A stretch of DNA of 64,000 nucleotides from Rhizobium sp. 007 (GTDB lineage: Bacteria > Pseudomonadota > Alphaproteobacteria > Rhizobiales > Rhizobiaceae), in NCBI RefSeq assembly GCF_015353075.1, contig NZ_CP064188.1:868001-932000 (forward strand), written 5' to 3'. The position numbers and the translations under genes were made by a program. The notes under the pieces were generated by a model that saw only the letters and a program-made list of their open reading frames with translations, was not told where the DNA came from and made no database searches. Positions 16,126-24,380 of this stretch are shown here, in pieces; the stretch's first letter is position 1, and every line of letters starts with the position of its first letter.

Positions 16126-17193
16126 ATGGCAGCTGTCGAGTTCGTCGATGTCAGGAAATCATTCGGGGCGTTCCCCGTCATCAAGGGTGTGAACATCGAG
16201 ATTGCCGACGGGGAGTTCGTGATCCTGGTCGGGCCGTCCGGATGCGGAAAATCCACGCTTTTGAGAATGCTCGCCGGCCTCGAAAACATATCCGCCGGGG
16301 AAATCCGCATCGGCAGCCGCGTCGTCAACGGGCTGGCGCCTGGAGAACGCGACATCGCCATGGTCTTTCAGAACTATGCGCTTTATCCGCACATGACGGT
16401 CGCCCAGAACATGGCGTTTTCGCTGATGCTCAAACGTGCGCCGAAGGCGGACATGGATCAGCGCGTGAACAAGGCCGCCGGCATCCTCGGCCTCACCAAA
16501 CTTCTCGACCGCTATCCACGCCAGCTTTCCGGTGGCCAGCGACAGCGCGTCGCCATGGGCCGGGCGATCGTGCGCGATCCGCAGGTCTTCCTCTTCGACG
16601 AACCACTCTCCAACCTCGACGCCAAGCTCCGCGTCGCCATGCGCGCCGAGATCAAGGAGCTCCACCAGCGCCTTAGCACCACGACCGTCTATGTCACCCA
16701 CGATCAGATCGAGGCAATGACGATGGCCGACAAGATCGTCGTCATGCATGACGGCGTCGTGGAACAGGTTGGAGCGCCGCTCGATCTTTACGACAATCCG
16801 GCGAACCTCTTTGTCGCAGGCTTCATAGGCTCGCCGGCGATGAACATGTTCAAGGGCCGCCTCAATCCGGACAACGCCAACCAGTTCATTGCGTCGGACG
16901 GAACGGCCCTGCCGGTTGCAAATCCGCCTGCCGGGGCAAAGGGACGCGATCTGATCTATGGGTTGCGCCCGGAATATATCGCGCTCGATGCCAATGGTCT
17001 GCCGGCTGAGATCGTCGTCATCGAGCCGACCGGCTACGAAACGCAGCTGATCGTGAGGTTCGCGGGCGCTGACGTAAGTTGCGTCTTCCGCGAACGCGTC
17101 AACGCGCGTCCCGGCGAGACGCTGCGCGTCTCGATCGACGCGCCGCATGTGCATCTCTTCGATGCCGAAAGCGGACAGAGATTGAGTGCCTGA
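16126..17193 (+). CDS. CUT1-type ABC transporter ATP-binding protein (UgpC/MalK-like)
   Basis: The 355-residue ATPase has Walker [10 protein letters not shown] (about residues 37-45), signature LSGGQRQR (about 134), Walker [17 protein letters not shown] and H-loop [10 protein letters not shown]-terminal TOBE/MalK regulatory part (about 240-350) contains [10 protein letters not shown]. Such ATPases may be shared by several CUT1 importers. The start at 16126 follows GGGAGGGA, and the family N-terminus begins here. It precedes the binding protein and two permeases, so the operon order is ATPase, binding protein, permease, permease. Confidence 0.93.
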   Translation: MAAVEFVDVRKSFGAFPVIKGVNIEIADGEFVILVGPSGCGKSTLLRMLAGLENISAGEIRIGSRVVNGLAPGERDIAMVFQNYALYPHMTVAQNMAFSLMLKRAPKADMDQRVNKAAGILGLTKLLDRYPRQLSGGQRQRVAMGRAIVRDPQVFLFDEPLSNLDAKLRVAMRAEIKELHQRLSTTTVYVTHDQIEAMTMADKIVVMHDGVVEQVGAPLDLYDNPANLFVAGFIGSPAMNMFKGRLNPDNANQFIASDGTALPVANPPAGAKGRDLIYGLRPEYIALDANGLPAEIVVIEPTGYETQLIVRFAGADVSCVFRERVNARPGETLRVSIDAPHVHLFDAESGQRLSA

Positions 17194-17210
17194 TAACGCT
17201 TCAGTGGAGA

Positions 17211-17305
17211 CAGGGAAGAAGAGGAGCCTTCCCTGCTCATCCGCCGATGCGATGACCGTCGTTCGCCAAGCGGGAAGGTGAACGCCGGAGAATTCGCTCC
17301 CGCTT
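17211..17305 (+). promoter_or_regulatory. Two hairpins in the leader of the binding-protein gene
   Basis: The first (17211-17235) has stem CAGGGAAG/CTTCCCTG with a 9 nt loop. The second has arms AAGCGGGA (17268-17275) and TCCCGCTT (17298-17305), running into a short T stretch directly before the AAGGAGGAG ribosome site. The second could act as an attenuator or partial terminator between ATPase and binding-protein genes. Structure is seen; function is inferred. Confidence 0.4.
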
Positions 17306-17321
17306 TTCAAGGAGGAGTATT

Positions 17322-18635
17322 ATGACAATCAAAAGACGTGATTTTCTTGCCGCGTCGGCGGCCGCGGCCGGTATCGCGGGCCTTTCGCCGTTCGGGGTTC
17401 GACCGTCTTTCGCCCAGGCCGAACCGAGCTACAAGCCGGAAGAAGGCGCAAGCCTCAGGCTTCTTCGCTGGACGCCCTTCGTCAAGGGAGACGAGGATGC
17501 CTGGCTTGCCAACACCAAGAAGTTTACCGAGGCGACCGGCGTCGACGTTCGCGTCGACAAGGAAAGCTGGGAAGATATCCGTCCGAAGGCTGCCGTTGCC
17601 GCCAATGTCGGCTCCGGTCCGGACATGGTGATGTGCTGGTTCGACGACGCCCATCAGTATCCCGACAAACTCGTCGACCTGACCGAACTTGCGACCTATC
17701 TCGGCAACAAGTACGGCGGCTGGTATGACGGTGTCCGCGGCTATGCAACCCGCGACGACAAGTTCATCGCTATGCCGCTCACGGCGATTGGCAATGCCGT
17801 CGTCTACCGCGACAGCCATGTGAAGGCGGCCGGCTTCAGCGAGTTCCCGAAGGATACGGCAGGCTTTCTTGAACTTTGCAAGGCAATGAAGGCCAAGGGC
17901 ACGCCCGCCGGCTTCCCGCATGGCAAGGCGGTCGGCGACGGCAACAACTATGCCCATTGGCTGCTTTGGAGTCATGGCGGCAAGATGGTGGACGAAAGCG
18001 GCAAGGTGACCATCAACAGCCCCGAAACGCTGGCTGCCATCAACTATGCGAAGGAACTCTATGCAACCTTCATCCCGGGCACGGAAAGCTGGCAGGACAT
18101 CAACAACAACCGGGCATTCCTCGCCGGGCAGGTTTCGCTGATCGCAAACGGTGTGTCGGTCTACTATGCGGCGAAAAAGGATCCAAAGCTTGCCGAAATC
18201 GCCGCAGACATGAGAACCACGAACTTCCCGATTGGTCCGGTCGGCAAGAGCGTCGAGCTGCACCAGACGAGCTCGCTGCTTCTCTTCAGCCATACCGAGT
18301 ACCCGGAAGCTGCAAAAGCCTACATCAAGTTCATGATGGAAGCCGACCAGATGAATGCTTGGATTACAGGTTCCAGCGCCTATTGCTGCCAGCCGCTGAA
18401 GGCCTTTTCCGACAATCCCGTCTGGACGTCCGATCCGATCCATGCGCCCTATGCGCGTGCTTCGGAGACGCTGCGGCCGAACGGTTATGCGGGCCCCCTC
18501 GGCTATGCTTCGGCAGGCACCATGGCCGACTACGTGCTCGTCGACATGTTCGCCGCTGCTGTAACCGGCCAGATGACGCCGGAAGACGCGATCAAAGAAG
18601 CAGAGCGCCGGGCAAACCGCTACTACCGGGTTTAA
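17322..18635 (+). CDS. CUT1-type ABC transporter, extracellular solute-binding protein
   Basis: The 437-residue family 1 solute-binding protein has a twin-arginine-type export signal (IKRRDFLAASAAAAGIAGL, cleavage near residue 32, SFAQA). The mature part is of the maltose-binding type (LRLLRWTPFVKGDEDAW, SGPDMVMCWFDDAHQYPDKL, WLLWSHGGKMVDESGKVTIN). AAGGAGGAG precedes the ATG. It is followed by a perfect hairpin and two permease genes. Given the flanking denD and otn genes it may bind an acid sugar, its oligomer or a related polyol, but the ligand is not evident. Confidence 0.9.
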   Translation: MTIKRRDFLAASAAAAGIAGLSPFGVRPSFAQAEPSYKPEEGASLRLLRWTPFVKGDEDAWLANTKKFTEATGVDVRVDKESWEDIRPKAAVAANVGSGPDMVMCWFDDAHQYPDKLVDLTELATYLGNKYGGWYDGVRGYATRDDKFIAMPLTAIGNAVVYRDSHVKAAGFSEFPKDTAGFLELCKAMKAKGTPAGFPHGKAVGDGNNYAHWLLWSHGGKMVDESGKVTINSPETLAAINYAKELYATFIPGTESWQDINNNRAFLAGQVSLIANGVSVYYAAKKDPKLAEIAADMRTTNFPIGPVGKSVELHQTSSLLLFSHTEYPEAAKAYIKFMMEADQMNAWITGSSAYCCQPLKAFSDNPVWTSDPIHAPYARASETLRPNGYAGPLGYASAGTMADYVLVDMFAAAVTGQMTPEDAIKEAERRANRYYRV

Positions 18636-18651
18636 GCCCGTTTAAAGGTCT

Positions 18652-18677
18652 GCAGCATGCCGGCGACGGCATGCTGC
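18652..18677 (+). promoter_or_regulatory. Intercistronic hairpin after binding-protein gene
   Basis: A perfect 11 bp stem (GCAGCATGCCG / CGGCATGCTGC) is closed by a GCGA tetraloop, 16 nt after the binding-protein stop and 24 nt before the permease start. No U-tract follows, so it should stabilise the upstream message or limit read-through rather than terminate fully. Confidence 0.65.
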
Positions 18678-18701
18678 GATTGTCCATCAGGAGATAGAAC
18701 C

Positions 18702-19637
18702 ATGTCGACCGTGACATCCGGGGATACGACGCGCGGCCGGGTCGCATCGCTCATGCAGAACAACAACATGCTCGGCTTCTTGTTCATGCTGCCGGCGGCA
18801 ATCTTTCTCGTATGTTTCCTCACCTACCCGCTCGGACTGGGTGTCTGGCTCGGCTTCACCGACACCCGGATCGGTCGCGACGGTATCTTCATCGGGCTTG
18901 AGAACTATCAGTTCCTTGCCAGCGATTCCGTTTTCTGGCTCTCGGTCTTCAACACCCTGCTTTATACGTTCGTTGCCTCCGTCTTAAAATTCGTGCTTGG
19001 CCTCTGGCTGGCGCTGCTTCTCAATCAGCACCTGCCGTTCAAGTCTTTCTTCCGCGCTATCGTCCTGCTTCCATGGGTCGTTCCGACGGTGCTATCGGGG
19101 CTGGCTTTCTGGTGGATCTACGATTCCCAATTCTCGATCCTTTCCTGGTCGCTGATGCAGATGGGGCTGATTGATGGACCGATCAATTTTCTCGGCGATC
19201 CCACCAATGCGCGGATCTCGGTGATTATCGCCAATGTCTGGCGCGGCATACCGTTCGTTGCCATCTCGCTGCTCGCCGGCCTGCAGACCATTCCCGCCTC
19301 GCTCCAGGAAGCCGCCTCGCTCGACGGTGCAACCAGCTGGCAGCGGTTCCGCTATGTGACGCTGCCGATGCTGACGCCGATCATCGCCGTCGTGATGACG
19401 TTTTCGGTGCTTTTTACCTTCACCGATTTCCAACTGATCTACGTCCTGACCAAAGGCGGGCCGGTCAATGCCACGCACCTGATGGCGACGCTGTCCTTCC
19501 AGCGCGGCATTCCGGGCGGCCAGTTGGGCGAGGGAGCTGCCATTGCGGTCGCGATGATCCCCTTCCTGCTTGCCGCCATCATGTTCAGCTTCTTCGGTCT
19601 ACAGCGCCGCAAATGGCAGCAGGGCGGCCAGGATTAA
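18702..19637 (+). CDS. CUT1-type ABC transporter permease (MalF/UgpA-like)
   Basis: The 311-residue inner-membrane protein has six predicted hydrophobic segments and the EAA loop near the C-terminal third (LQEAASLDGATSWQRFRYVTLP, about residues 205-226), which docks to the ATPase. AGGAGATAGAACC precedes ATG 18702. With the following permease it forms the heterodimeric channel of the transporter. The short cytoplasmic N-terminus (about 25 residues) and the lack of a large periplasmic loop are as in UgpA-like members. Confidence 0.92.
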   Translation: MSTVTSGDTTRGRVASLMQNNNMLGFLFMLPAAIFLVCFLTYPLGLGVWLGFTDTRIGRDGIFIGLENYQFLASDSVFWLSVFNTLLYTFVASVLKFVLGLWLALLLNQHLPFKSFFRAIVLLPWVVPTVLSGLAFWWIYDSQFSILSWSLMQMGLIDGPINFLGDPTNARISVIIANVWRGIPFVAISLLAGLQTIPASLQEAASLDGATSWQRFRYVTLPMLTPIIAVVMTFSVLFTFTDFQLIYVLTKGGPVNATHLMATLSFQRGIPGGQLGEGAAIAVAMIPFLLAAIMFSFFGLQRRKWQQGGQD

Positions 19638-19653
19638 CGGTCGGGAGACAATC

Positions 19654-20547
19654 ATGAACGCCAACACTACCGATCAGGTTCTGACCGACAACGTCCAGGG
19701 GATGAGTTATCTCAATCGCCTGCCACGGCGCATCGTCATGCTCTATCTGCCGATGGCGGTCTTCGTCTTCGTGCTGCTCTTTCCGTTCTATTGGATGGCG
19801 ATCACCGCCGTCAAACCGAACTCGCAGCTGACCGATTACAACAACTACAGCCCCTTCTGGGTGGTCGAGCCGACGCTAGACCACATTAAATATCTGTTCC
19901 TTGAAACCTCCTATCCGGGCTGGCTCTGGAACACGATGCTGGTTGCGGTCGGATCGACGGTGCTGTCGCTTGCAGCATCCGTTTTCGGCGCTTACGCAAT
20001 CGAGCGCGTGCGCTTTACCGGATCGCGCCCGGTCGGGCTCCTTATTTTTCTCGCCTATCTCGTGCCGCCATCGATCCTCTTCATCCCGCTGGCCTTCATC
20101 GTCTTCAAGCTCGGCATCTATGATTCCAGGCTGGCGCTGATCTTTACCTATCCGACCTTCCTGATCCCGTTCTGCACCTGGTTGCTGATGGGCTATTTCC
20201 GGTCGATCCCTTTTGAGCTCGAGGAAAGTGCCTTGGTCGACGGCGCCAACCGCTGGCAGATCCTGGTGAAGATCATCCTGCCGCTTGCCGTGCCCGGGTT
20301 GATATCGGCCGGCATTTTCGCCTTCACGCTCTCGTGGAACGAGTTCATCTATGCGCTCACATTCATTCAGTCGTCGGAAAACAAGACCATTCCCGTCGGT
20401 GTTTTGACCGAGCTGGTGCGCGGCGACGTGTTCGAATGGGGATCGCTGATGGCCGGGGCTTTGTTCGGCTCGCTGCCCGTCGTGATCCTCTATTCGTTCT
20501 TCGTCGACTACTATGTTTCGTCGATGACCGGCGCGGTGAAGGAATGA
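19654..20547 (+). CDS. CUT1-type ABC transporter permease (MalG/UgpE-like)
   Basis: The 297-residue protein has six hydrophobic segments and the EAA-type loop (LEESALVDGANRWQILVKIILP, about residues 189-210). It ends with a membrane segment and a short tail (YVSSMTGAVKE) typical of MalG-like partners. The ATG at 19654 lies 16 nt after the first permease stop with GGGAGACA upstream. It completes the importer and is followed closely by an SDR gene, which places the dehydrogenase in the same transcript. Confidence 0.92.
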   Translation: MNANTTDQVLTDNVQGMSYLNRLPRRIVMLYLPMAVFVFVLLFPFYWMAITAVKPNSQLTDYNNYSPFWVVEPTLDHIKYLFLETSYPGWLWNTMLVAVGSTVLSLAASVFGAYAIERVRFTGSRPVGLLIFLAYLVPPSILFIPLAFIVFKLGIYDSRLALIFTYPTFLIPFCTWLLMGYFRSIPFELEESALVDGANRWQILVKIILPLAVPGLISAGIFAFTLSWNEFIYALTFIQSSENKTIPVGVLTELVRGDVFEWGSLMAGALFGSLPVVILYSFFVDYYVSSMTGAVKE

Positions 20548-20586
20548 CGAAATTTGACTGCCAGCGTTCGTGAGGGAGAGGGGCGG

Positions 20587-21333
20587 ATGAACAGGATTGA
20601 TCTGGAAGGCCAGCATGCGATCGTCACAGGAGGTGCACAGGGCATTGGTTTTGCAATCGCCAGCCGTCTCATTGCCTCCGGTGCGGCGGTCACACTTTGG
20701 GACATGGATGGGCCGTTGCTCAAAAAGGCGGAGGCTGCGCTTGGCGCAGGAACTCGCAGCGCCGTCGCCGATATCTCACGCTGGGACCAGGTCGAGGCTG
20801 CCTATGCCGCCACCACCGCCGACGGCCCACCGGTATCGATCGTCGTCAATTCCGCCGGCATCGCCGGAGATGCAGCGCCGGTTGATACCTATGACATCGC
20901 CATGTGGAAGAAGATCATCGATATCAATCTCACCGGCACCTTCTATGTCAACCGCGCAGTGGTCCCGGATATGAAGGCGCGCAACTATGGCCGCATCGTC
21001 AATATCGCCTCGATCGCAGGCAAGGAGGGCAATCCGAACGCTGCAGCTTATTCCGCCTCGAAGGCCGGCGTCATCGGGCTTACCAAATCGCTGGGCAAGG
21101 AGCTTGCTGGCTACGACATCGCCGTCAATTGCATTACGCCGGCAACCGCTCAGACGCGGATTCTGGAACAGCTGACGCCGGAGTTCATCGAATACATGCG
21201 CTCGCGCATCCCGCGCGGCCGCTTTTTGAAGGTGGAGGAGGCCGCGTCCATGGTCGCCTGGCTGGTGTCTAAGGAAAACAGCTTTACCACAGCCTCGACA
21301 TTCGACCTGTCGGGCGGGCGTGCCACCTATTGA
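20587..21333 (+). CDS. Short-chain dehydrogenase/reductase
   Basis: The 248-residue classical SDR has TGGAQGIGFA (about residues 14-23), NSAGIAG (about 87), the active Ser in NIASIAG and YSASK (Tyr-x-x-x-Lys, about 154-158). It lies 39 bp after the last permease gene and ends 23 bp before the convergent LacI gene. It is similar in size to 3-oxoacyl reductase- or polyol-dehydrogenase-like SDRs. In this setting it is probably a second dehydrogenase of the acid-sugar pathway. The substrate is unknown. Confidence 0.85.
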   Translation: MNRIDLEGQHAIVTGGAQGIGFAIASRLIASGAAVTLWDMDGPLLKKAEAALGAGTRSAVADISRWDQVEAAYAATTADGPPVSIVVNSAGIAGDAAPVDTYDIAMWKKIIDINLTGTFYVNRAVVPDMKARNYGRIVNIASIAGKEGNPNAAAYSASKAGVIGLTKSLGKELAGYDIAVNCITPATAQTRILEQLTPEFIEYMRSRIPRGRFLKVEEAASMVAWLVSKENSFTTASTFDLSGGRATY

Positions 21334-21340
21334 AGAACAT

Positions 21341-21356
21341 GGCGCGCTTCAGCGCC
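21341..21356. terminator. Small hairpin between convergent genes
   Basis: GGCGC (21341-21345) and GCGCC (21352-21356) form a 5 bp stem with a 6 nt loop exactly between the convergent SDR and LacI stops. It is short and has no long U-tract, so it is a weak bidirectional terminator candidate only. Confidence 0.3.
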
Positions 21357-22382
21357 TTAAGCCGTGGCGCCTGGAAAAATCTCGAAGCCTGTATCGACGA
21401 TTGATTTCGTTTGCGGCCGCTCCGGCGTTTCGAAGGCCTTTTCCACTGATGTGCGTCCAATTAAGAAGCGGTTGGAGCGCACCGTTGCAAGGGGCTGGGG
21501 CAGTTCGCGGCCAATATCCAGGCCATTGAAGCCAAAAATGGCGAGATCGTCGGGCATGCGCACGCCGGCACCAAGGCACTGGAAGACTCCCCCGACCGCC
21601 ATGTCGTCGTTGGAATAGATGATCACATCGACCTTCACCGGCTCGGCGAAAAGACGTGCGGTCATCTCCCGTCCGACACCGACGGAACTCGGCGCATCGG
21701 CGATCGCGTGGGCGGCAATTCGCAATCCCGCGTCGCCCAAGGCGTCACAAATCCCGTCGTAGCGCAGCCGCGCCCGCCTGTCGGCGTTCCAGTCATGACC
21801 GACATATCCGAACTGGCGGTATCCGCGCTCGATGAGGTATTGGCCGGTAGCGTAGCCAGCACGCCGATGCGACATGCCGACGGCGATGTCGATCGGCGTC
21901 GAATCGATGTCCATCATCTCGACAATGCGGATGCCGCTTTCAGAAAGCATGCGGTGGGTTGCCGGGGTATGATCGAAGCCGGCAATCAGGATGGCTGCGG
22001 GCTTCCATGACAGCAGTCCGCGAACGATCGTTTCCTCCAGAGCAATGTCGTAGCCTGTAATGCTGATGACGGGCTGGTAGTCGCTGCCGCGCAAAGCGGC
22101 ATGGACGCCTTGCAGAACTTCGGGAAAGACGATGTTGGACAGTGAGGGAACGACGACGCCAACCAGATGGGAATCGAGCGAGGCAAGCGAACCGGCAATC
22201 CGGTTGGGGACATAACCCGTCGCCCGAACGGCCTCCATCACCCGCCGGCGCGTTTCCTCTGCGACTGGCCCCTTGTTGCGCATGATCCGCGAGACCGTCG
22301 ATTCGCCCACGCCGGCTCGAAGGGCGATATCCCTGACGGTCACCTTGCTTTTCCTTGCCGGCAGACGCTGTTTTTGCTGCAT
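21357..22382 (-). CDS. LacI-family regulator (GntR-like subgroup), probable tetronate-pathway regulator
   Basis: The 341-residue protein starts with a LacI helix-turn-helix (VTVRDIALRAGVGESTVSR, about residues 14-32) and has the sugar-binding core (LVGVVVPSLSNIVFPEVLQG; late AIFGFNGLDIG). The VPSLSNIVFPEV run resembles the gluconate-repressor subgroup, whose effectors are sugar acids. AGGAGG precedes the ATG. It lies downstream of otnI on the same strand, 112 bp apart. A near-palindromic site of the subgroup type at 24258-24273, between ltnD and otnK, is its probable target. Confidence 0.88.
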   Translation of the reverse strand: MQQKQRLPARKSKVTVRDIALRAGVGESTVSRIMRNKGPVAEETRRRVMEAVRATGYVPNRIAGSLASLDSHLVGVVVPSLSNIVFPEVLQGVHAALRGSDYQPVISITGYDIALEETIVRGLLSWKPAAILIAGFDHTPATHRMLSESGIRIVEMMDIDSTPIDIAVGMSHRRAGYATGQYLIERGYRQFGYVGHDWNADRRARLRYDGICDALGDAGLRIAAHAIADAPSSVGVGREMTARLFAEPVKVDVIIYSNDDMAVGGVFQCLGAGVRMPDDLAIFGFNGLDIGRELPQPLATVRSNRFLIGRTSVEKAFETPERPQTKSIVDTGFEIFPGATA

Positions 22383-22494
22383 TAAGTCCTCCTGCTTCAG
22401 CCCGCAGGCGGCATCATCTCCAGACGTTCACTGGCCCATACATCAAGGGCCAGCTCAACGAGACCCACACGATCGATTGCCGCAGCGCTTGTTC

Positions 22495-23271
22495 TCAGCG
22501 GCTTGCAAACGCATCAAGCCAGCTAAGACCTGCCACCGTCTTGCCTGCAGGACGATACTCGCAGCCCACGAAGCCTTTGTAGCCGAGAACATCCAGCTCT
22601 GTGAGCAGACGAAAATCGTCAAGTTCGCCGGTTGCGGGCTCGTTGCGCAGCGGCACCGAAGCAATCTGTACGTGGCCGATGAGCGGCATCAGCCGCCGGA
22701 GCCCCGTGAGCACGTCGCCGTGAATGATCTGACGATGATAGATGTCGAATTGCAGCTTCAGGTTTGGCCTCTTCAATGCACTGATAATGTCGGCAGCAAA
22801 GTCGAAGTTGTTGAGAAAATATCCCGGCATGTCCCGTGGGTTGATCGGCTCGATGACGATGTTGATGCCGCGTTCGCCTGCCCGATCGCAGGCGAATGCC
22901 AGAGAGTCGCGGTAGATCGCAATCGCGGCTGGATCCCTGCGCGAGGCCAGACCGCTCATGACATGCAGCGTGCGGGCGCCTGCGCTTCGGGCGTATCGCA
23001 AGGCGGTATCCACCGAGGTACGAAATTCGCTCTGCCGACCGTCGAGCGCAGCAAGGCCGCGTTCGCCGGCCTGCCAGTTTCCTGGCGGCAAATTGAAGAG
23101 TGCAACTGTCAGTCCGTTTTCGCGCAGGCGCTCGCTGATGACCTCCGGCGGGTGGTCATAGGGAAACAGGAACTCGACGGCGGAAAAGCCGACCATTGCG
23201 GCTGCCGCAAACCGTTCCAAAAACGCCACCTCGTTGAACATCATCGTAAGATTTGCGGCAAATTGCGGCAT
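22495..23271 (-). CDS. otnI: 2-oxo-tetronate isomerase (hydroxypyruvate isomerase family)
   Basis: The 258-residue TIM-barrel protein belongs to the Hyi/OtnI family: FAANLTMMFNEVAFLERFAA at the N-terminus, VEFLFPYD, the metal-site segments IEPINPRDMPGYF and HVQIASVPLRNEP, and GCEYRP near the C-terminus. OtnI interconverts the 2-oxo and 3-oxo forms of tetronate. The true start is the ATG at 23271, which overlaps the ltnD stop (TGATG), so the two are translationally coupled. Its neighbours ltnD, otnK and otnC support OtnI rather than hydroxypyruvate isomerase. Confidence 0.85.
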   Translation of the reverse strand: MPQFAANLTMMFNEVAFLERFAAAAMVGFSAVEFLFPYDHPPEVISERLRENGLTVALFNLPPGNWQAGERGLAALDGRQSEFRTSVDTALRYARSAGARTLHVMSGLASRRDPAAIAIYRDSLAFACDRAGERGINIVIEPINPRDMPGYFLNNFDFAADIISALKRPNLKLQFDIYHRQIIHGDVLTGLRRLMPLIGHVQIASVPLRNEPATGELDDFRLLTELDVLGYKGFVGCEYRPAGKTVAGLSWLDAFASR

Positions 23272-24191
23272 CACGCAGCCTCCGGCCCGCCGGGAAGCTC
23301 AATGCCCGTCACCTTTGCGATCAGCCTTGCGACGGAGGCATCATCGTCCCGGCCCATGCCGGCTGCAGCCGTCATGATGAACATCTGAAGTGCCGTGGAC
23401 GTGATCGGCAGCGGAAACTTCATCCCGCGCCCAAGGTCCGATACGATGCCAAGGTCCTTCGTGAAAATATCGACGGCGCTCTTTGGGGAGTAATCGCCTT
23501 GAAGGATGTGTGGAACGCGGTTTTCGAACATCCAGGAATTGCCCGCCGACGCTGTGATGACCTCATAGACCTTGTCGATATCAAGGCCGATCGCCTTGGC
23601 AAAGGTTATCGCTTCACAGGCGGCCGCGATATGAACGCCGGCAAGGAGCTGGTTGACGATCTTGAAGGATGATCCGATGCCGGCCTGGTCTCCGAGTTCG
23701 TAGACCGTCATGGCGATCGCATCGAGCACGGGGCGCACATGGTTGAAAGCTTCGGGTCGTCCCGATGCCATGATCGTGAGTTCCCCGGCAGCGGCGCGCT
23801 TTGCGCCGCCGCTGATGGGCCCGTCAATATAGTTCAGACCAAGCGCGCCAGCGCGCTGTGCCAGATCTTCGGCCGTCTGCGGCGGCATCGTTGCAAAGGA
23901 AAGGATCGTGCCGCCCTTCGACATGCTCTGCGCCGCACCGCCCTTACCAAATAGAACCTGTTCTGTCTGGGCGCCATTGACGACCACGGTCACGACAACA
24001 TCGGCGCCGGCAGCTGCTTCGGCTGGACTTGCAGCCCCTTTGCCGCCTGCCGCGACGAAGCGTGCTGTCGTCTCGGGGCTGATGTCGTAGCCGCCGGTCT
24101 TAAATCCTTTTTTCAGCAGTGATGTCGCGACGCCAAAACCCATCGATCCGAGACCGATGACACAGACCTTCAGGTCAACCGCTTCGCTCAT
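23271..24191 (-). CDS. ltnD: L-threonate dehydrogenase (3-hydroxyisobutyrate dehydrogenase family)
   Basis: The 306-residue beta-hydroxyacid dehydrogenase has the NAD motif GLGSMGFG (about residues 13-20), substrate motif DGPISGGAKRA (about 123-133) and the catalytic Lys in SSFKIVNQLL (about 174). LtnD oxidises L-threonate to 2-oxo-tetronate, the substrate of OtnI. It is the first gene of a minus-strand pair with otnI and is divergent from otnK, with a candidate LacI operator between them. The closest confusable functions are GarR and 3-hydroxyisobutyrate dehydrogenase; the context favours LtnD. Confidence 0.82.
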   Translation of the reverse strand: MSEAVDLKVCVIGLGSMGFGVATSLLKKGFKTGGYDISPETTARFVAAGGKGAASPAEAAAGADVVVTVVVNGAQTEQVLFGKGGAAQSMSKGGTILSFATMPPQTAEDLAQRAGALGLNYIDGPISGGAKRAAAGELTIMASGRPEAFNHVRPVLDAIAMTVYELGDQAGIGSSFKIVNQLLAGVHIAAACEAITFAKAIGLDIDKVYEVITASAGNSWMFENRVPHILQGDYSPKSAVDIFTKDLGIVSDLGRGMKFPLPITSTALQMFIMTAAAGMGRDDDASVARLIAKVTGIELPGGPEAA

Positions 24192-24257
24192 GTTCGAAAT
24201 CCATTGTTGCTTTCATCCGGTGCGGAATTGGCTTGAATTGTGATCCGCGAAAAACTA

Positions 24258-24273
24258 ATGACAGCGCTGCCAC
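24258..24273. promoter_or_regulatory. Candidate LacI/GntR-type operator between ltnD and otnK
   Basis: ATGACAGCGCTGCCAC matches a perfect 16 bp palindrome (ATGACAGCGCTGTCAT) at 14 positions, with the central GCGC common for gluconate-repressor-like LacI regulators. It lies in the 189 bp divergent gap, 67 bp from the ltnD start and 108 bp from the otnK start, so it could control both directions. Confidence 0.55.
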
Positions 24274-24380
24274 TCTATGGTTAGCTTATCGGCGGAATGG
24301 ATTGCAAGTTCTATTTCTCATCGGGGAATTGGACCCTTCGTCAGCCCGGGCATTCAACGCAAACAGGCAGGAGAAACGAT

